From NCBI RefSeq assembly GCF_014648295.1, contig NZ_BMQV01000004.1, positions 94,628 to 158,627 of the forward strand: a stretch of DNA of 64,000 bases. Direction: 5' to 3'. This DNA comes from Shewanella saliphila (GTDB taxonomy: Bacteria > Pseudomonadota > Gammaproteobacteria > Enterobacterales > Shewanellaceae). Shown here in pieces: positions 1 through 8,597 of this stretch. The notes under the pieces are model-generated. The model saw nothing but the letters and a program-made list of their open reading frames with translations. It had not been told where the DNA came from and did no database searches. The translations under genes were made by a program, and so were the position numbers. The first letter of the stretch is position 1. Every line of letters begins with the position of its first letter.

Positions 1-206
1 GTGCCAACGATAGTTTTGGCATATTCAAACCCGTTTGCGTCCGATACAACGGGTTGTTGCTGTAACCAGCTTTCAACTAATAGTGTATTTGGAGACTTGG
101 TTCTGTCAGACGCGTTTATTGCCACTAAGCAAACAACACCAAATACCAATAAGCTGCTTATTATCCCAACCAGCACACCAATCGTTTTTAACACTGTCAT
201 CATCAT
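1..206 (-). CDS. Partial membrane-anchored protein, N-terminal part only
   Basis: The reading frame runs off the left edge of the window; about 68 codons are visible. It opens with three consecutive ATG codons (any could be the start; 206 is the outermost). An N-terminal hydrophobic segment follows (about residues 5-30, rich in Val, Leu, Ile and Gly), then a polar stretch. This looks like a signal anchor or single membrane helix with the rest of the protein outside the cytoplasm. It lies 68 bp downstream of recN on the same strand. I do not recognise a family from this fragment. The overlapping plus-strand frame at 1-267 is considered a shadow. Confidence 0.55.
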   Translation of the reverse strand, partial: MMMTVLKTIGVLVGIISSLLVFGVVCLVAINASDRTKSPNTLLVESWLQQQPVVSDANGFEYAKTIVG

Positions 207-273
207 TTTTTATCCGCAAAGTCCATTTAACACAATGATAACATGCCGCTTAACTTTTGATAAGTGATGACCT

Positions 274-1932
274 TTACTGCAATAACTCGCGAGCATTAGC
301 TAAGGTGTTTTCAGTAATCACGTCACCACCTAATAAACGCGCCAGTTCATTTACGCGCTGATCTTTATCTAATGCCTGCATGCTTGTTTCGGTACTGCCA
401 GCTTTATTAAACTTATTTACAAACATGTGTTGATGGCCATTACCAGCTACTTGCGGTAAGTGGGTCACACACAATACTTGAGTCGATTCGCCAAGGCTAC
501 GGAGCATTCTGCCGACAACCGATGCGGTCGGGCCTGAAATACCCACATCAACTTCATCAAATATTAGTGTTGGAGTGGCAACTTTTTTAGCGGTGATTAC
601 CTGAATACCTAAACCTATGCGTGATAATTCACCGCCTGAAGCGACTTTCGAGATGGCTTGTAATGGTTGGCCAGGGTTGGTTGTTACCATAAACTCAATA
701 TTGTCGCAGCCATTAACTGCAATATTGGCAGGGTCATGATTGACTTGGATACTAAATTTACCCTTAGGCATGTTGAGTTCATGAATCGAGTGTGTCACTA
801 ATTTATCTAGCTCTTTGGCATAACGACTGCGACTTTGACTGAGCTTTTGTGCATTGGTTAAATAGGCCTTTTGGCTGGCCTCAAGCTGCATTCTTATTTC
901 ATCCAGTTTGCTTTCATCACCAGCAAGCTCGGCCAACTCTGCCACCAACTCTTGATGATGTAATGCGAGCTTGTCTGGGCTAACATGATGCTTGCGAGCG
1001 AGTTGCATTGCGGTTGATAAGCGTTTTTCAAGAAAGGCAAAATGTTCCGGATCGAGTTCTAGGCGACTTAAATAGCTTTCGATTTCACTGGCACTTTCTT
1101 GAACCTGGATAAGTGCTTCATTTAACATGGTGCTAATGGGCGCAAGCGAGTCATCATATCCTTGTAACGTGTCTGCAATGCTGGTCACTTTATTGAGCAG
1201 TGATTCAATGTTGCCCTCATCGCTTTCGGTCAGTAAGTGCAAACCCGCCTGGCAACGTTCAATTAAATCGGTGCCATTAGCTAAACGCTTGTGCTCTTGT
1301 TCTATTTCATCAAACTCTTCTAAGCCTAGGTTAAACTCGTTTAACTCTTCGACCTGATATTGCAGCAACTGTTGGCGAGAGATACGCTCATGCTGTGCTT
1401 GTTCAAGTTGTTTTAGTTGGTTTTCTACCTGTTTGCAACGCTGGTAACTGGCACTAACACTATCAAGGAGTAATTTGTGGTTGGCGTAACTGTCGAGCAA
1501 ATTCAATTGGTGCTCGCTTTTGAGCATTGCATGATGGGCATGCTGCCCGTGAATGCCAATGAGCAACTGGCCAATGGCTTTTAATTGTGTCACGGGTACG
1601 GGATTGCCATTGATATAGGCACGAGACCGGCCATCACTATTGATGGTACGGCGCAGTATGCATTCATCTTCAGCGTCAAGATCATTATCTTCAAGCCAGC
1701 GTTTAGCTAAAGGTACATCGTGCAGGGTAAAACGAGCGCTGACTTCTGTTTTACTGGCACCAGGCCTGACGGTATTAGCATCGCTGCGATTACCTAAACA
1801 TAACCCCAGAGCATCGATGGCAATCGATTTACCAGCACCGGTTTCACCGGTGATGCTTGTCATACCGGCTTTAAAGTCGAGTTCTAAAAAACGTACGATA
1901 GCAAAATTGTTAATGCTGAGTTGGCAAAGCAT
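274..1932 (-). CDS. recN: DNA repair protein RecN
   Basis: SMC-like ATPase that acts in recombinational repair of double-strand breaks. The 552-residue length fits the family. The Walker A motif GETGAGKS lies at about residues 29-36, a long central coiled coil spans roughly 150-370, and the ABC signature region (VASGGELSRIGLG) and Walker B (LIFDEVDVGISG) lie near the C-terminus. The start is the ATG at 1932, which opens with the typical MLCQLSINNFAIV. Two LexA-box-like palindromes lie immediately upstream, so it is expected to be SOS induced. In known systems RecN acts together with RecA, which makes the broken recA at 24.4 kb notable. Confidence 0.97.
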   Translation of the reverse strand: MLCQLSINNFAIVRFLELDFKAGMTSITGETGAGKSIAIDALGLCLGNRSDANTVRPGASKTEVSARFTLHDVPLAKRWLEDNDLDAEDECILRRTINSDGRSRAYINGNPVPVTQLKAIGQLLIGIHGQHAHHAMLKSEHQLNLLDSYANHKLLLDSVSASYQRCKQVENQLKQLEQAQHERISRQQLLQYQVEELNEFNLGLEEFDEIEQEHKRLANGTDLIERCQAGLHLLTESDEGNIESLLNKVTSIADTLQGYDDSLAPISTMLNEALIQVQESASEIESYLSRLELDPEHFAFLEKRLSTAMQLARKHHVSPDKLALHHQELVAELAELAGDESKLDEIRMQLEASQKAYLTNAQKLSQSRSRYAKELDKLVTHSIHELNMPKGKFSIQVNHDPANIAVNGCDNIEFMVTTNPGQPLQAISKVASGGELSRIGLGIQVITAKKVATPTLIFDEVDVGISGPTASVVGRMLRSLGESTQVLCVTHLPQVAGNGHQHMFVNKFNKAGSTETSMQALDKDQRVNELARLLGGDVITENTLANARELLQ

Positions 1933-1964
1933 AATGAATTCCTGTCAATGAAACCACCAAACCA

Positions 1965-2002
1965 CTGTATTGATAAACAGTATATACTGATTTTTTATAC
2001 AG
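1965..2002 (-). promoter_or_regulatory. Two LexA (SOS) boxes upstream of recN
   Basis: Two 16-bp sites fit the CTGT-N8-ACAG pattern: CTGTATTGATAAACAG at 1965-1980 and CTGATTTTTTATACAG at 1987-2002 (one half-site mismatch). They sit 33-70 bp upstream of the recN start. Multiple LexA boxes before recN are also known in E. coli. Assignment is by motif match only. Confidence 0.8.
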
Positions 2003-2060
2003 TAAAGTGGTTGACTAAAAATTATCTCTGCTTAATTGTTGAGCTGTAATTGACTGATGA

Positions 2061-3029
2061 TTAACCATACGTTTTTAATAGGGTTTCTATTATCGGTAAA
2101 CTTAAAAAGGTCATTAAGGTGCCGTAGAGGATCCCTTGTGCACTGACATTAGCATGTACCTGGTAACGCTCAGCAAGTAAGTAAACACTTGCTGCCGTGG
2201 GTAAAGATGCTAATAACACTCCCATGATTAACCATTGTGGCGTGACACCAAATACCTTTAGTAGGGCGTATGCAATAAGAGGCTGAACCACAAGTTTTAA
2301 CAAATTAATGCCGTTTAATTCGACAATTAATCCCGCGCTAAACAATTTTCTGCCACTTTGTAGACGCAAGGCTTTAACGAGTACCATGCCGATAGCAAAC
2401 AGGGCGCAAGGGCTTGAGGTATTGCCTATTTGGTGCAGCATCAAAGAGATACTAGAGGGCAGGGTAATATGACAAGCCGACAACGTGATACCTATTGCGC
2501 TTCCTACAACAATGGGGTTTTTACCCAGTGCACTTGCCATAATTAATATGGCAGGTTCGGTTGATTGTTTACTGCGGCTCGCAAGCTCAATTGACACCAG
2601 CGCGAAGGCAAACATAATCACCGATAATAAGCTCGCTATGGCTGCGGCTACTAAGGCCATTTTATTTCCTGGAAACATTAAACTCATCAGCGGGATACCG
2701 ATAAAAGCGGTATTTCCAAATGTAGAATTTAACGCGCGCATTGCTGCGACAGCTTGTTGTTTAGGGGCTTGCCACAATGACAGTAATACCACTACTGAGT
2801 AGGTGATGACCATGGCTAGACTAAACCCTGCAATAAAGCCCCATTGGGCAATATCTTCAATCGGTGTTTCTGCTAAAACAATCAATAAAATCGCCGGGAA
2901 TGCGACGTAGTAAACAAATTGATTGAGAATGACATCAGTATCTGCAGGCAAGATTCTGATTTTTTGAAATAAGCCGCCTAGCACCATGATGGCAAAAACA
3001 GCAATAAGCGGGGTAAGAATACTAGACAT
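2061..3029 (-). CDS. AEC-family (auxin efflux carrier type) transporter
   Basis: A 322-residue integral membrane protein with about ten hydrophobic helices. It has the two-halves layout of the AEC / bile acid-sodium symporter fold, with the conserved NSTFGNTAFIGIP stretch near residues 101-113 and a polar cytoplasmic loop at mid-protein. Bacterial members export or import small organic acids, but the substrate cannot be read from the sequence. The ATG at 3029 follows a GGAAACGCGAGGG ribosome-binding region. It lies between recN and a small gene and appears to be transcribed on its own. Confidence 0.85.
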   Translation of the reverse strand: MSSILTPLIAVFAIMVLGGLFQKIRILPADTDVILNQFVYYVAFPAILLIVLAETPIEDIAQWGFIAGFSLAMVITYSVVVLLSLWQAPKQQAVAAMRALNSTFGNTAFIGIPLMSLMFPGNKMALVAAAIASLLSVIMFAFALVSIELASRSKQSTEPAILIMASALGKNPIVVGSAIGITLSACHITLPSSISLMLHQIGNTSSPCALFAIGMVLVKALRLQSGRKLFSAGLIVELNGINLLKLVVQPLIAYALLKVFGVTPQWLIMGVLLASLPTAASVYLLAERYQVHANVSAQGILYGTLMTFLSLPIIETLLKTYG

Positions 3030-3214
3030 CCCTCGCGTTTCCTTCGCAAAATGATAGAGGTATCACTTTACTGCTTTTGCCTGTCGTGATGCAATTAGAC
3101 TAATGATAAAGATGATATTTTTTAATGAGATCAGCATTTAATTAGGGCTGAGAACCCGTTTGTTGGCATCGGTATTTTACCTTGGCCATATACTGTGGTT
3201 TATCATTTGCGGGG

Positions 3215-3388
3215 TTATTTAGTGACTTTGGGCGGCGGTAAGATGCCAAGTTCTGTAAAAAAATGCACTTGCCTTCTTAATTCAAACAATGAACCAACAC
3301 GAACTTGACTGCCAATCACTAAGGTCCAATTATCTGTTTTACCGTCAGGGTTGGTAAAGGTGTAACCTTGGTAAAAAATCTTTTTCAT
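3215..3388 (-). CDS. Small protein, 57 residues, unknown function
   Basis: A short complete frame begins MKKIFYQGYTFTNPDG and ends PPPKVTK before a TAA. It is soluble, with several aromatic residues (two Tyr, one Trp, four Phe) and a basic patch (ELRRQ). Codon use resembles the neighbours and a weak AGAG ribosome-binding site precedes the ATG. Wording such as FTNPDGK and WTLVIGSQVRVGSLFELRRQ looks like a real folded small domain rather than random translation. A hairpin (3406-3425) separates it from the DUF416 gene upstream. Family not recognised. Confidence 0.6.
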   Translation of the reverse strand: MKKIFYQGYTFTNPDGKTDNWTLVIGSQVRVGSLFELRRQVHFFTELGILPPPKVTK

Positions 3389-3405
3389 TGACGATTACTC
3401 TATAA

Positions 3406-3425
3406 AGCCTGAATTGCTTCAGGCT
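3406..3425 (-). terminator. Hairpin after the barA-DUF416 operon
   Basis: The perfect 8-bp stem AGCCTGAA / TTCAGGCT with a 4-nt loop lies 78 bp beyond the DUF416 stop and 18 bp before the 57-residue gene. No proper T-run follows, so it may be a weak terminator, a processing site or a structure affecting translation of the small gene. Confidence 0.35.
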
Positions 3426-3502
3426 GTTTAGATGACAACAGATTGAGTGCTGTGGTTATTATTGCGGTTTTAGTTGTTAGGGCTAAAGTGGCCTAAAACG
3501 GA

Positions 3503-4102
3503 TCATTGTATGCTGATGCCAATATTCGATACACCCGCTTCAATAATGTCTTTGCGTAAGCCTTTGACTAATTCGCTGTTGATATCTGGATTGGCCTCGA
3601 TAATATCAAGTAGCATGCCTTGAAGCTCTTTCTCTTCTTCCATGACTGGATGTGAAAACACAAATTCATCGAGTTCTTCATCCATTAACGACTCATCGCT
3701 AATGGCTTCAATATAGTTAGCAACAGTACTTGATGACAATTTGCTGATGTTAGTGATGTCTTCCTCAATTTTGCTGTTAATTGCACTCATTAGGGTTGCA
3801 ATGGCAACTGCTGCATCCATTGCTGGATACGCTCCGTAGGCTTCAAAATCACTTGGGTCTGGGGTGTTGTCATCAAGACGCTGTAAGTGCACCTCAATAT
3901 TGAATTTAATTTTTTTGTCGTACTGGCTTTGCCATAGCAACTCTAATGCGGTGCTTAATACCTGTGGCTCACCGAATTCGCAGACTTCGGAAAACAGCTG
4001 ATAATTAGGTAACATGCGTTGACATAAGGCAAGTGCAAAAAGTTGCTTTTGTGGTAAAGAAAGTGCTTTAAGGCGTTTAAAAAAGCCGGTTTTACTGGTC
4101 AT
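3503..4102 (-). CDS. DUF416 (YjaG) family protein
   Basis: 199 residues, close to E. coli YjaG (196). It is a helical soluble protein. The opening segment (FFKRLKALSLPQKQLFALALCQRMLPNYQLF) and the mid-protein ALELLWQ are typical of DUF416, and the acidic stretch around residues 145-170 is visible. Its start lies 11 bp inside the 3' end of barA, so the two are translationally coupled. Function is unknown in all members I know of; coupling with a global sensor kinase is positional evidence only. Confidence 0.85.
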   Translation of the reverse strand: MTSKTGFFKRLKALSLPQKQLFALALCQRMLPNYQLFSEVCEFGEPQVLSTALELLWQSQYDKKIKFNIEVHLQRLDDNTPDPSDFEAYGAYPAMDAAVAIATLMSAINSKIEEDITNISKLSSSTVANYIEAISDESLMDEELDEFVFSHPVMEEEKELQGMLLDIIEANPDINSELVKGLRKDIIEAGVSNIGISIQ

Positions 4103-6926
4103 TAGGTATATCCACTGATAGCTGGTTTATCACTTGATTTGCCGCTGATTCTACCTTAGTTAACTCATCAAGTAACTCTAGTATTTCAGGTTCTAAATCA
4201 TCGATGTCAATTTTGTGCTTTAATCCCGACTCAATGTCTTGGCAAAGCTTTTGGGTTGTTGGCACTCCGCAGTAGCAGGTTGCACCATGCAGTTTATGCA
4301 CTGCTTGTAATAATGTGCTGCTGTCACGTTCGTTCAATGCGTTGGTGATGGTCTCGACGGTTTCAGGTAATGAGCTGACAAGCATTTTTAGCATGTCTAA
4401 TGCTAAATCAGGTTTTTGGTTTGCCTGGGTTAGGCATAAATCCCAATTGAGTACTTGGGTATCAAAGTGAGTAAATTGGGGTTTAGCAATCCAACGACTG
4501 ATCACACCTTTTAATGACACTTCATCGATAGGTTTTGGTAAGAACCCATCCATTCCACTGGCTAAAATATTTTCTCGCTCTTCAGCTATTGCATGGGCGG
4601 TGACAGCAATAATTGGCGTATGGCGATTAAGTGACTGTGCACGTATATGCTGGGTTGCCGTTATCCCGTCAGTGCCTGGCATTTGGATATCCATAAAGAT
4701 CAAGTCAAATGCGTGTGCTTTGGCTTGTGCTATAGCTTCTTTGCCATTATTAACCGTGACAACATTGGCGACCAATTCTTTTAATAAAGTATCGATGAGT
4801 TTTAAGTTAGCGATGTTGTCATCAACCGCTAAAACAGAGGCATTGAGTCGTTTAGGAGCATCAATTTGAGTTGGCTCTGGCAAGTTGACTAATGTCGTCG
4901 GTGTTGGCGGATAAATTAAGTGATGCGCGAGGGTAAAATCACTTACAGGAGTGTTAAGTAGTACATCAGCATTGGCTTTGAGTACATTGATAATCACATC
5001 TTGGTTAAGACAATCATGCAAGATGACCAGGCAGTCTGTATGCTGGCGTGCTTGCTGTAATAATTCAATAAAGGCGGCGTTGTCTGCAAAGCCATGACAA
5101 CTCATGATGATGTAATCAAATTTGCTGTTTTGGCTTTTGAGCACTGATGTCAGGTTATCTGAGTTAGCCACATTGGTTAAAATAAGCTGCCACGACACCA
5201 AACGGCGGTTAAGCATGTCGCGAGTTAATTCACGTGGCTCATACAGCAATACAGATTTATGCTGAAGAATTTCAACAGGGATCACTTCACCAATTTCAAA
5301 TTGGCTGATCCCAAGAGGTAAAATAAACCAGAAGTTTGAACCTTTATTTGGCGCTGAGGTAAACCCAATTTGCCCACCCATTTGATTAATGAGGCGCTTG
5401 GTGATGACTAAACCTAACCCGGTACCGCCAAAGCGGCGTGAAATGGATGAGTCTGCCTGGCCAAAAGCCTGGAATAAATATTCTTGTTGGCTTTCATCGA
5501 TGCCAATGCCGGTATCGATAACTTCGCAGCGCAGGGTGATGTTGTCTTCATCTTGACCCACAAGGTGAATTTTAAGGATCACGCTGCCAATATCGGTAAA
5601 TTTGATAGCGTTTCCAACCAGGTTGGTAATGATCTGGCTCACGCGCATGGCATCGCCACTGACACTCTCGGGGACATTTTCATCAATGTCGATAACCAGC
5701 TCTAGACCTTTCTCCTGGGCACTACCGGCAATAATGGTTAAGGTTTCTGTTAGTGTCTCGCGCAGCGCAAAAGGCATTTTTTCGAGCACCATTTTACCGG
5801 CTTCGAGTTTAGAGAAGTCGAGGATGTCGTTAATAATACCCAGTAAGTTACTCGCGCTTCGCTCAATGGTTTTAATGTAATCGAGTTGGCTTGTGTGCAG
5901 AGGGGTTTTAAGTAGCTGCCTTGCAAAGCCAATGACTCCGTTAAGCGGTGTGCGTAACTCATGGGACATATTGGCCAAGAATTCAGATTTAATGCGGCTG
6001 GCTTCTAAAGCGCGCTTTTTGGCTAAATCTAACTCTACGTTTTGAATTTCGATTTGCTCTAATGTTTCGCGTAAATCGGAGGTGGCCTGGTCAATGTTTT
6101 GTTGCATTTCATCGTGGTATTCAGACAATGAACTCGCCATGGCATTAATACCACGTTTTAATAAATCCAATTCACCAATTAAGTTACCTTCAAGGCGGGT
6201 GTCGAGTTTACCTTCACGGATTTTTGCCACCACCCGCACCATTTCAGTAATGGGATGGTTAACATGCTTCACCAAACGGAAGGTGAAAAATAAGTTAAAC
6301 TGTACACCAATTAACACAATAATAAAGGCGGCAATAGCGGCTCTATGCTGTTCAAGAAGAGCATGCTCTTTGTTCAACAACACCGAGATATAACCTAAGA
6401 TTTGTTCTTGTTGGCTGTTATAAATTGGTTCTATGAGGTGCTGTGTGATGGGCTGGGTATCACTATCTTTTGAGCGATTCAAGCTACTCACTAACGATGC
6501 TTCATAACCGGTATGTGAAATAATAGGCACTCTAATGACCATGGTGTCATCAATGGTTTCGTGCTCCGTGCCAATCAATTGAGTTAGACGCTGCTTATAA
6601 CGCATGGTTTCAAAATCTTTATGATAATGCGAGGTCACAAACAGTTGGTTTTCGGCATCAAATACGGCAATAGAATGGATGAGTGATGCGTTGTTTATTT
6701 GCGAAGCTGCCAGTAAGCGTTTGGTTGATTCACGGTCTTGATTAATGATGCCGAATTCGCTGGCAATGGCTAAAGGCTCAACAATATTGCTGCCTTTGAC
6801 GATTAAGGTGTCTTCCAATTCATAAAAGCGGTTTATCGTGAAATAACTTCCAAGTAGAATACCCACTACAATTGTGGGCGCTAACGCAAGTACCAGAACC
6901 CAAGAACGTAGGCTGTATTTGGTCAT
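4092..6926 (-). CDS. barA: Hybrid sensor histidine kinase BarA (GacS type)
   Basis: Membrane-bound tripartite kinase expected to phosphorylate UvrY/GacA, which in relatives activates CsrB-type RNAs that titrate CsrA (encoded at 29.1 kb). Visible parts: an N-terminal membrane helix, a periplasmic loop, a second helix near residues 195-215, HAMP, HisKA with the phospho-His in NMSHELRTPLNGV, an ATPase domain with the N, G1 (DTGIGI) and G2 (GGTGLGL) boxes, a second degenerate receiver-like segment, a receiver with the Asp in MDIQMPGTDG, and a C-terminal HPt domain with the His in VHKLHGA. I chose the ATG at 6926 (MTKYSLRS) because it matches the E. coli BarA N-terminus; GTG at 7010 or ATG at 6944 would add 28 or 6 residues. 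Confidence 0.93.
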   Translation of the reverse strand: MTKYSLRSWVLVLALAPTIVVGILLGSYFTINRFYELEDTLIVKGSNIVEPLAIASEFGIINQDRESTKRLLAASQINNASLIHSIAVFDAENQLFVTSHYHKDFETMRYKQRLTQLIGTEHETIDDTMVIRVPIISHTGYEASLVSSLNRSKDSDTQPITQHLIEPIYNSQQEQILGYISVLLNKEHALLEQHRAAIAAFIIVLIGVQFNLFFTFRLVKHVNHPITEMVRVVAKIREGKLDTRLEGNLIGELDLLKRGINAMASSLSEYHDEMQQNIDQATSDLRETLEQIEIQNVELDLAKKRALEASRIKSEFLANMSHELRTPLNGVIGFARQLLKTPLHTSQLDYIKTIERSASNLLGIINDILDFSKLEAGKMVLEKMPFALRETLTETLTIIAGSAQEKGLELVIDIDENVPESVSGDAMRVSQIITNLVGNAIKFTDIGSVILKIHLVGQDEDNITLRCEVIDTGIGIDESQQEYLFQAFGQADSSISRRFGGTGLGLVITKRLINQMGGQIGFTSAPNKGSNFWFILPLGISQFEIGEVIPVEILQHKSVLLYEPRELTRDMLNRRLVSWQLILTNVANSDNLTSVLKSQNSKFDYIIMSCHGFADNAAFIELLQQARQHTDCLVILHDCLNQDVIINVLKANADVLLNTPVSDFTLAHHLIYPPTPTTLVNLPEPTQIDAPKRLNASVLAVDDNIANLKLIDTLLKELVANVVTVNNGKEAIAQAKAHAFDLIFMDIQMPGTDGITATQHIRAQSLNRHTPIIAVTAHAIAEERENILASGMDGFLPKPIDEVSLKGVISRWIAKPQFTHFDTQVLNWDLCLTQANQKPDLALDMLKMLVSSLPETVETITNALNERDSSTLLQAVHKLHGATCYCGVPTTQKLCQDIESGLKHKIDIDDLEPEILELLDELTKVESAANQVINQLSVDIPNDQ

Positions 6927-7046
6927 ATTGTTGGCACTTTTCATGGCAGTTAGGTGTGTTCCTGATGCTAAATCGCTACTATTGCGTCTAGACTGCCAGA
7001 AATAGCGCACTCTTGACTAGTTTTTTATTCGACATCTGAGGCCGAA

Positions 7047-8414
7047 ATGGCACAATTTTTCAAAGAAAAACCGAACAAATCTAAACAATTATCTGCCAAG
7101 CTTTCATTAGACATCACCCAGTTAGATCATTTAGGTGCCGGAATTGCCCAGCATCAAGGTAAAGTTGTGTTTGTCGCAGGGGCGTTGCCAGGCGAACGTG
7201 CCACGGTGCAGCTCGTTGAGCAAAAGAAAAGTTATGCCAAAGCTAAACTTATCAAAATTGATAGTCCAGCCACTAGCCGTATTAAAGCCCATTGCCCGCA
7301 TTATGTGCAATGCGGGGGCTGCGATTTACAACATATGGACACACAGGCACAACGCGAACATAAACAAACTGCGTTAGTTGACCTTATTGCTAAGTTATCC
7401 AGTGCTGAGGCTGTAGCTGAAAACCTTGTTACCACGCCTATTGTTGATGATGCTTGGCATTATCGGCGCCGAGCTAGGTTGGCGACAGTATTTGACAAAA
7501 ACACCCAACGTTTACAGTTGGGGTTTCGGTCTGCAAACAGCAATAAAGTTGTTGAAATTAACCAATGTCCAGTGCTTGCTGCGCCGTTGTCTGAACTTAT
7601 CACGCCGCTGGCGGTTAATTTAAATCAGCTAAAAGCAAAAGCCAGTTTAGGGCATGTTGAATTAACCCAAGCTGACAATGGCCATTTTGCCGTGTTGAGG
7701 GTCACTAAAACCTTACCTAATTCTGATTTACGTTGGTTAAGTGGTTTTGCCGAAAAGCATCAACTTCATTTATTGTTGCAAGATGACGCCGGCCAGCTAA
7801 CTCAGGTTTATCCAGCTCTGTCATCTGATGAAGATAAAGTGACATTACCGTTTTACCTTTTAGCAGATAACAGCGTTCGTTGCTCATTCACGCCGGGTAA
7901 TTTTGTTCAGGTGAATGGCGTGATAAATCAAGCTATGGTTGAACAAGCGATTGACTGGCTCGATCCTCAAGCCGGCGAGCGGATCCTTGATTTGTTTTGC
8001 GGCGTCGGTAACTTTAGTTTGCCGTTAGCGAAAAAAGCGGCGCAAGTGATTGCCGTTGAAGGTGTAGCAGAAATGGTTGAGCAGGCCAAACAGAATGCAC
8101 TCGATAATCAATTAACGAATGTGAGCTTTTACCATGCTGACTTAAGTGCCGATTTATCTGAGCAAATCTGGCTGGGTAAAATTGATAAATTGTTACTTGA
8201 TCCTGCTAGAGCTGGCGCTTACGAAAGTCTGCAATGGTTGCAAAAAATGCAACCTAAAAAGGTGGTTTATGTGTCGTGTAATCCGGCAAGTTTAGCCCGC
8301 GACAGTAGTGTATTATTAGCCAATGGTTATCGAATTGCTAAAGTAGGTTTAGTTGATATGTTTCCTCAAACGCATCATATTGAGGCGATGGTCTTATTTG
8401 AGCTAGGTAAATAA
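7047..8414 (+). CDS. rlmD: 23S rRNA (uracil-1939-C5)-methyltransferase RlmD
   Basis: SAM-dependent RNA methyltransferase, 455 residues. It has an N-terminal TRAM domain (about residues 15-75) and a four-cysteine Fe-S site (first Cys in KAHC, then YVQCGGCDL and a later NQCPVL). The Rossmann methyltransferase domain carries [14 protein letters not shown], and the catalytic Cys is in [12 protein letters not shown]. Start ATG at 7047 follows a GAGG-containing leader. It is divergent from barA with a short shared promoter region, and relA follows after about 180 bp. Confidence 0.96.
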   Translation: MAQFFKEKPNKSKQLSAKLSLDITQLDHLGAGIAQHQGKVVFVAGALPGERATVQLVEQKKSYAKAKLIKIDSPATSRIKAHCPHYVQCGGCDLQHMDTQAQREHKQTALVDLIAKLSSAEAVAENLVTTPIVDDAWHYRRRARLATVFDKNTQRLQLGFRSANSNKVVEINQCPVLAAPLSELITPLAVNLNQLKAKASLGHVELTQADNGHFAVLRVTKTLPNSDLRWLSGFAEKHQLHLLLQDDAGQLTQVYPALSSDEDKVTLPFYLLADNSVRCSFTPGNFVQVNGVINQAMVEQAIDWLDPQAGERILDLFCGVGNFSLPLAKKAAQVIAVEGVAEMVEQAKQNALDNQLTNVSFYHADLSADLSEQIWLGKIDKLLLDPARAGAYESLQWLQKMQPKKVVYVSCNPASLARDSSVLLANGYRIAKVGLVDMFPQTHHIEAMVLFELGK

Positions 8415-8597
8415 GTGTCAGCTTTTTCAGTATTATCAACTGGTATGCTATAAAATTGTTCAACTAACCATGTTTGAATTGACAAACGTGCCTAGGGCTT
8501 CAAGATAGCGTATTCAGTTGTAGTTTTTACCTCATTTTACCTTGAATCAGTGAAGTGAAGGTGGGTATCAGTCGGTCATGCGGCTAAGGAAGGGTTC

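Noticed and set aside
1..267. Plus-strand 88-residue frame at the left edge
   Set aside because: It has no ribosome-binding site or family character and overlaps a better minus-strand membrane protein frame.
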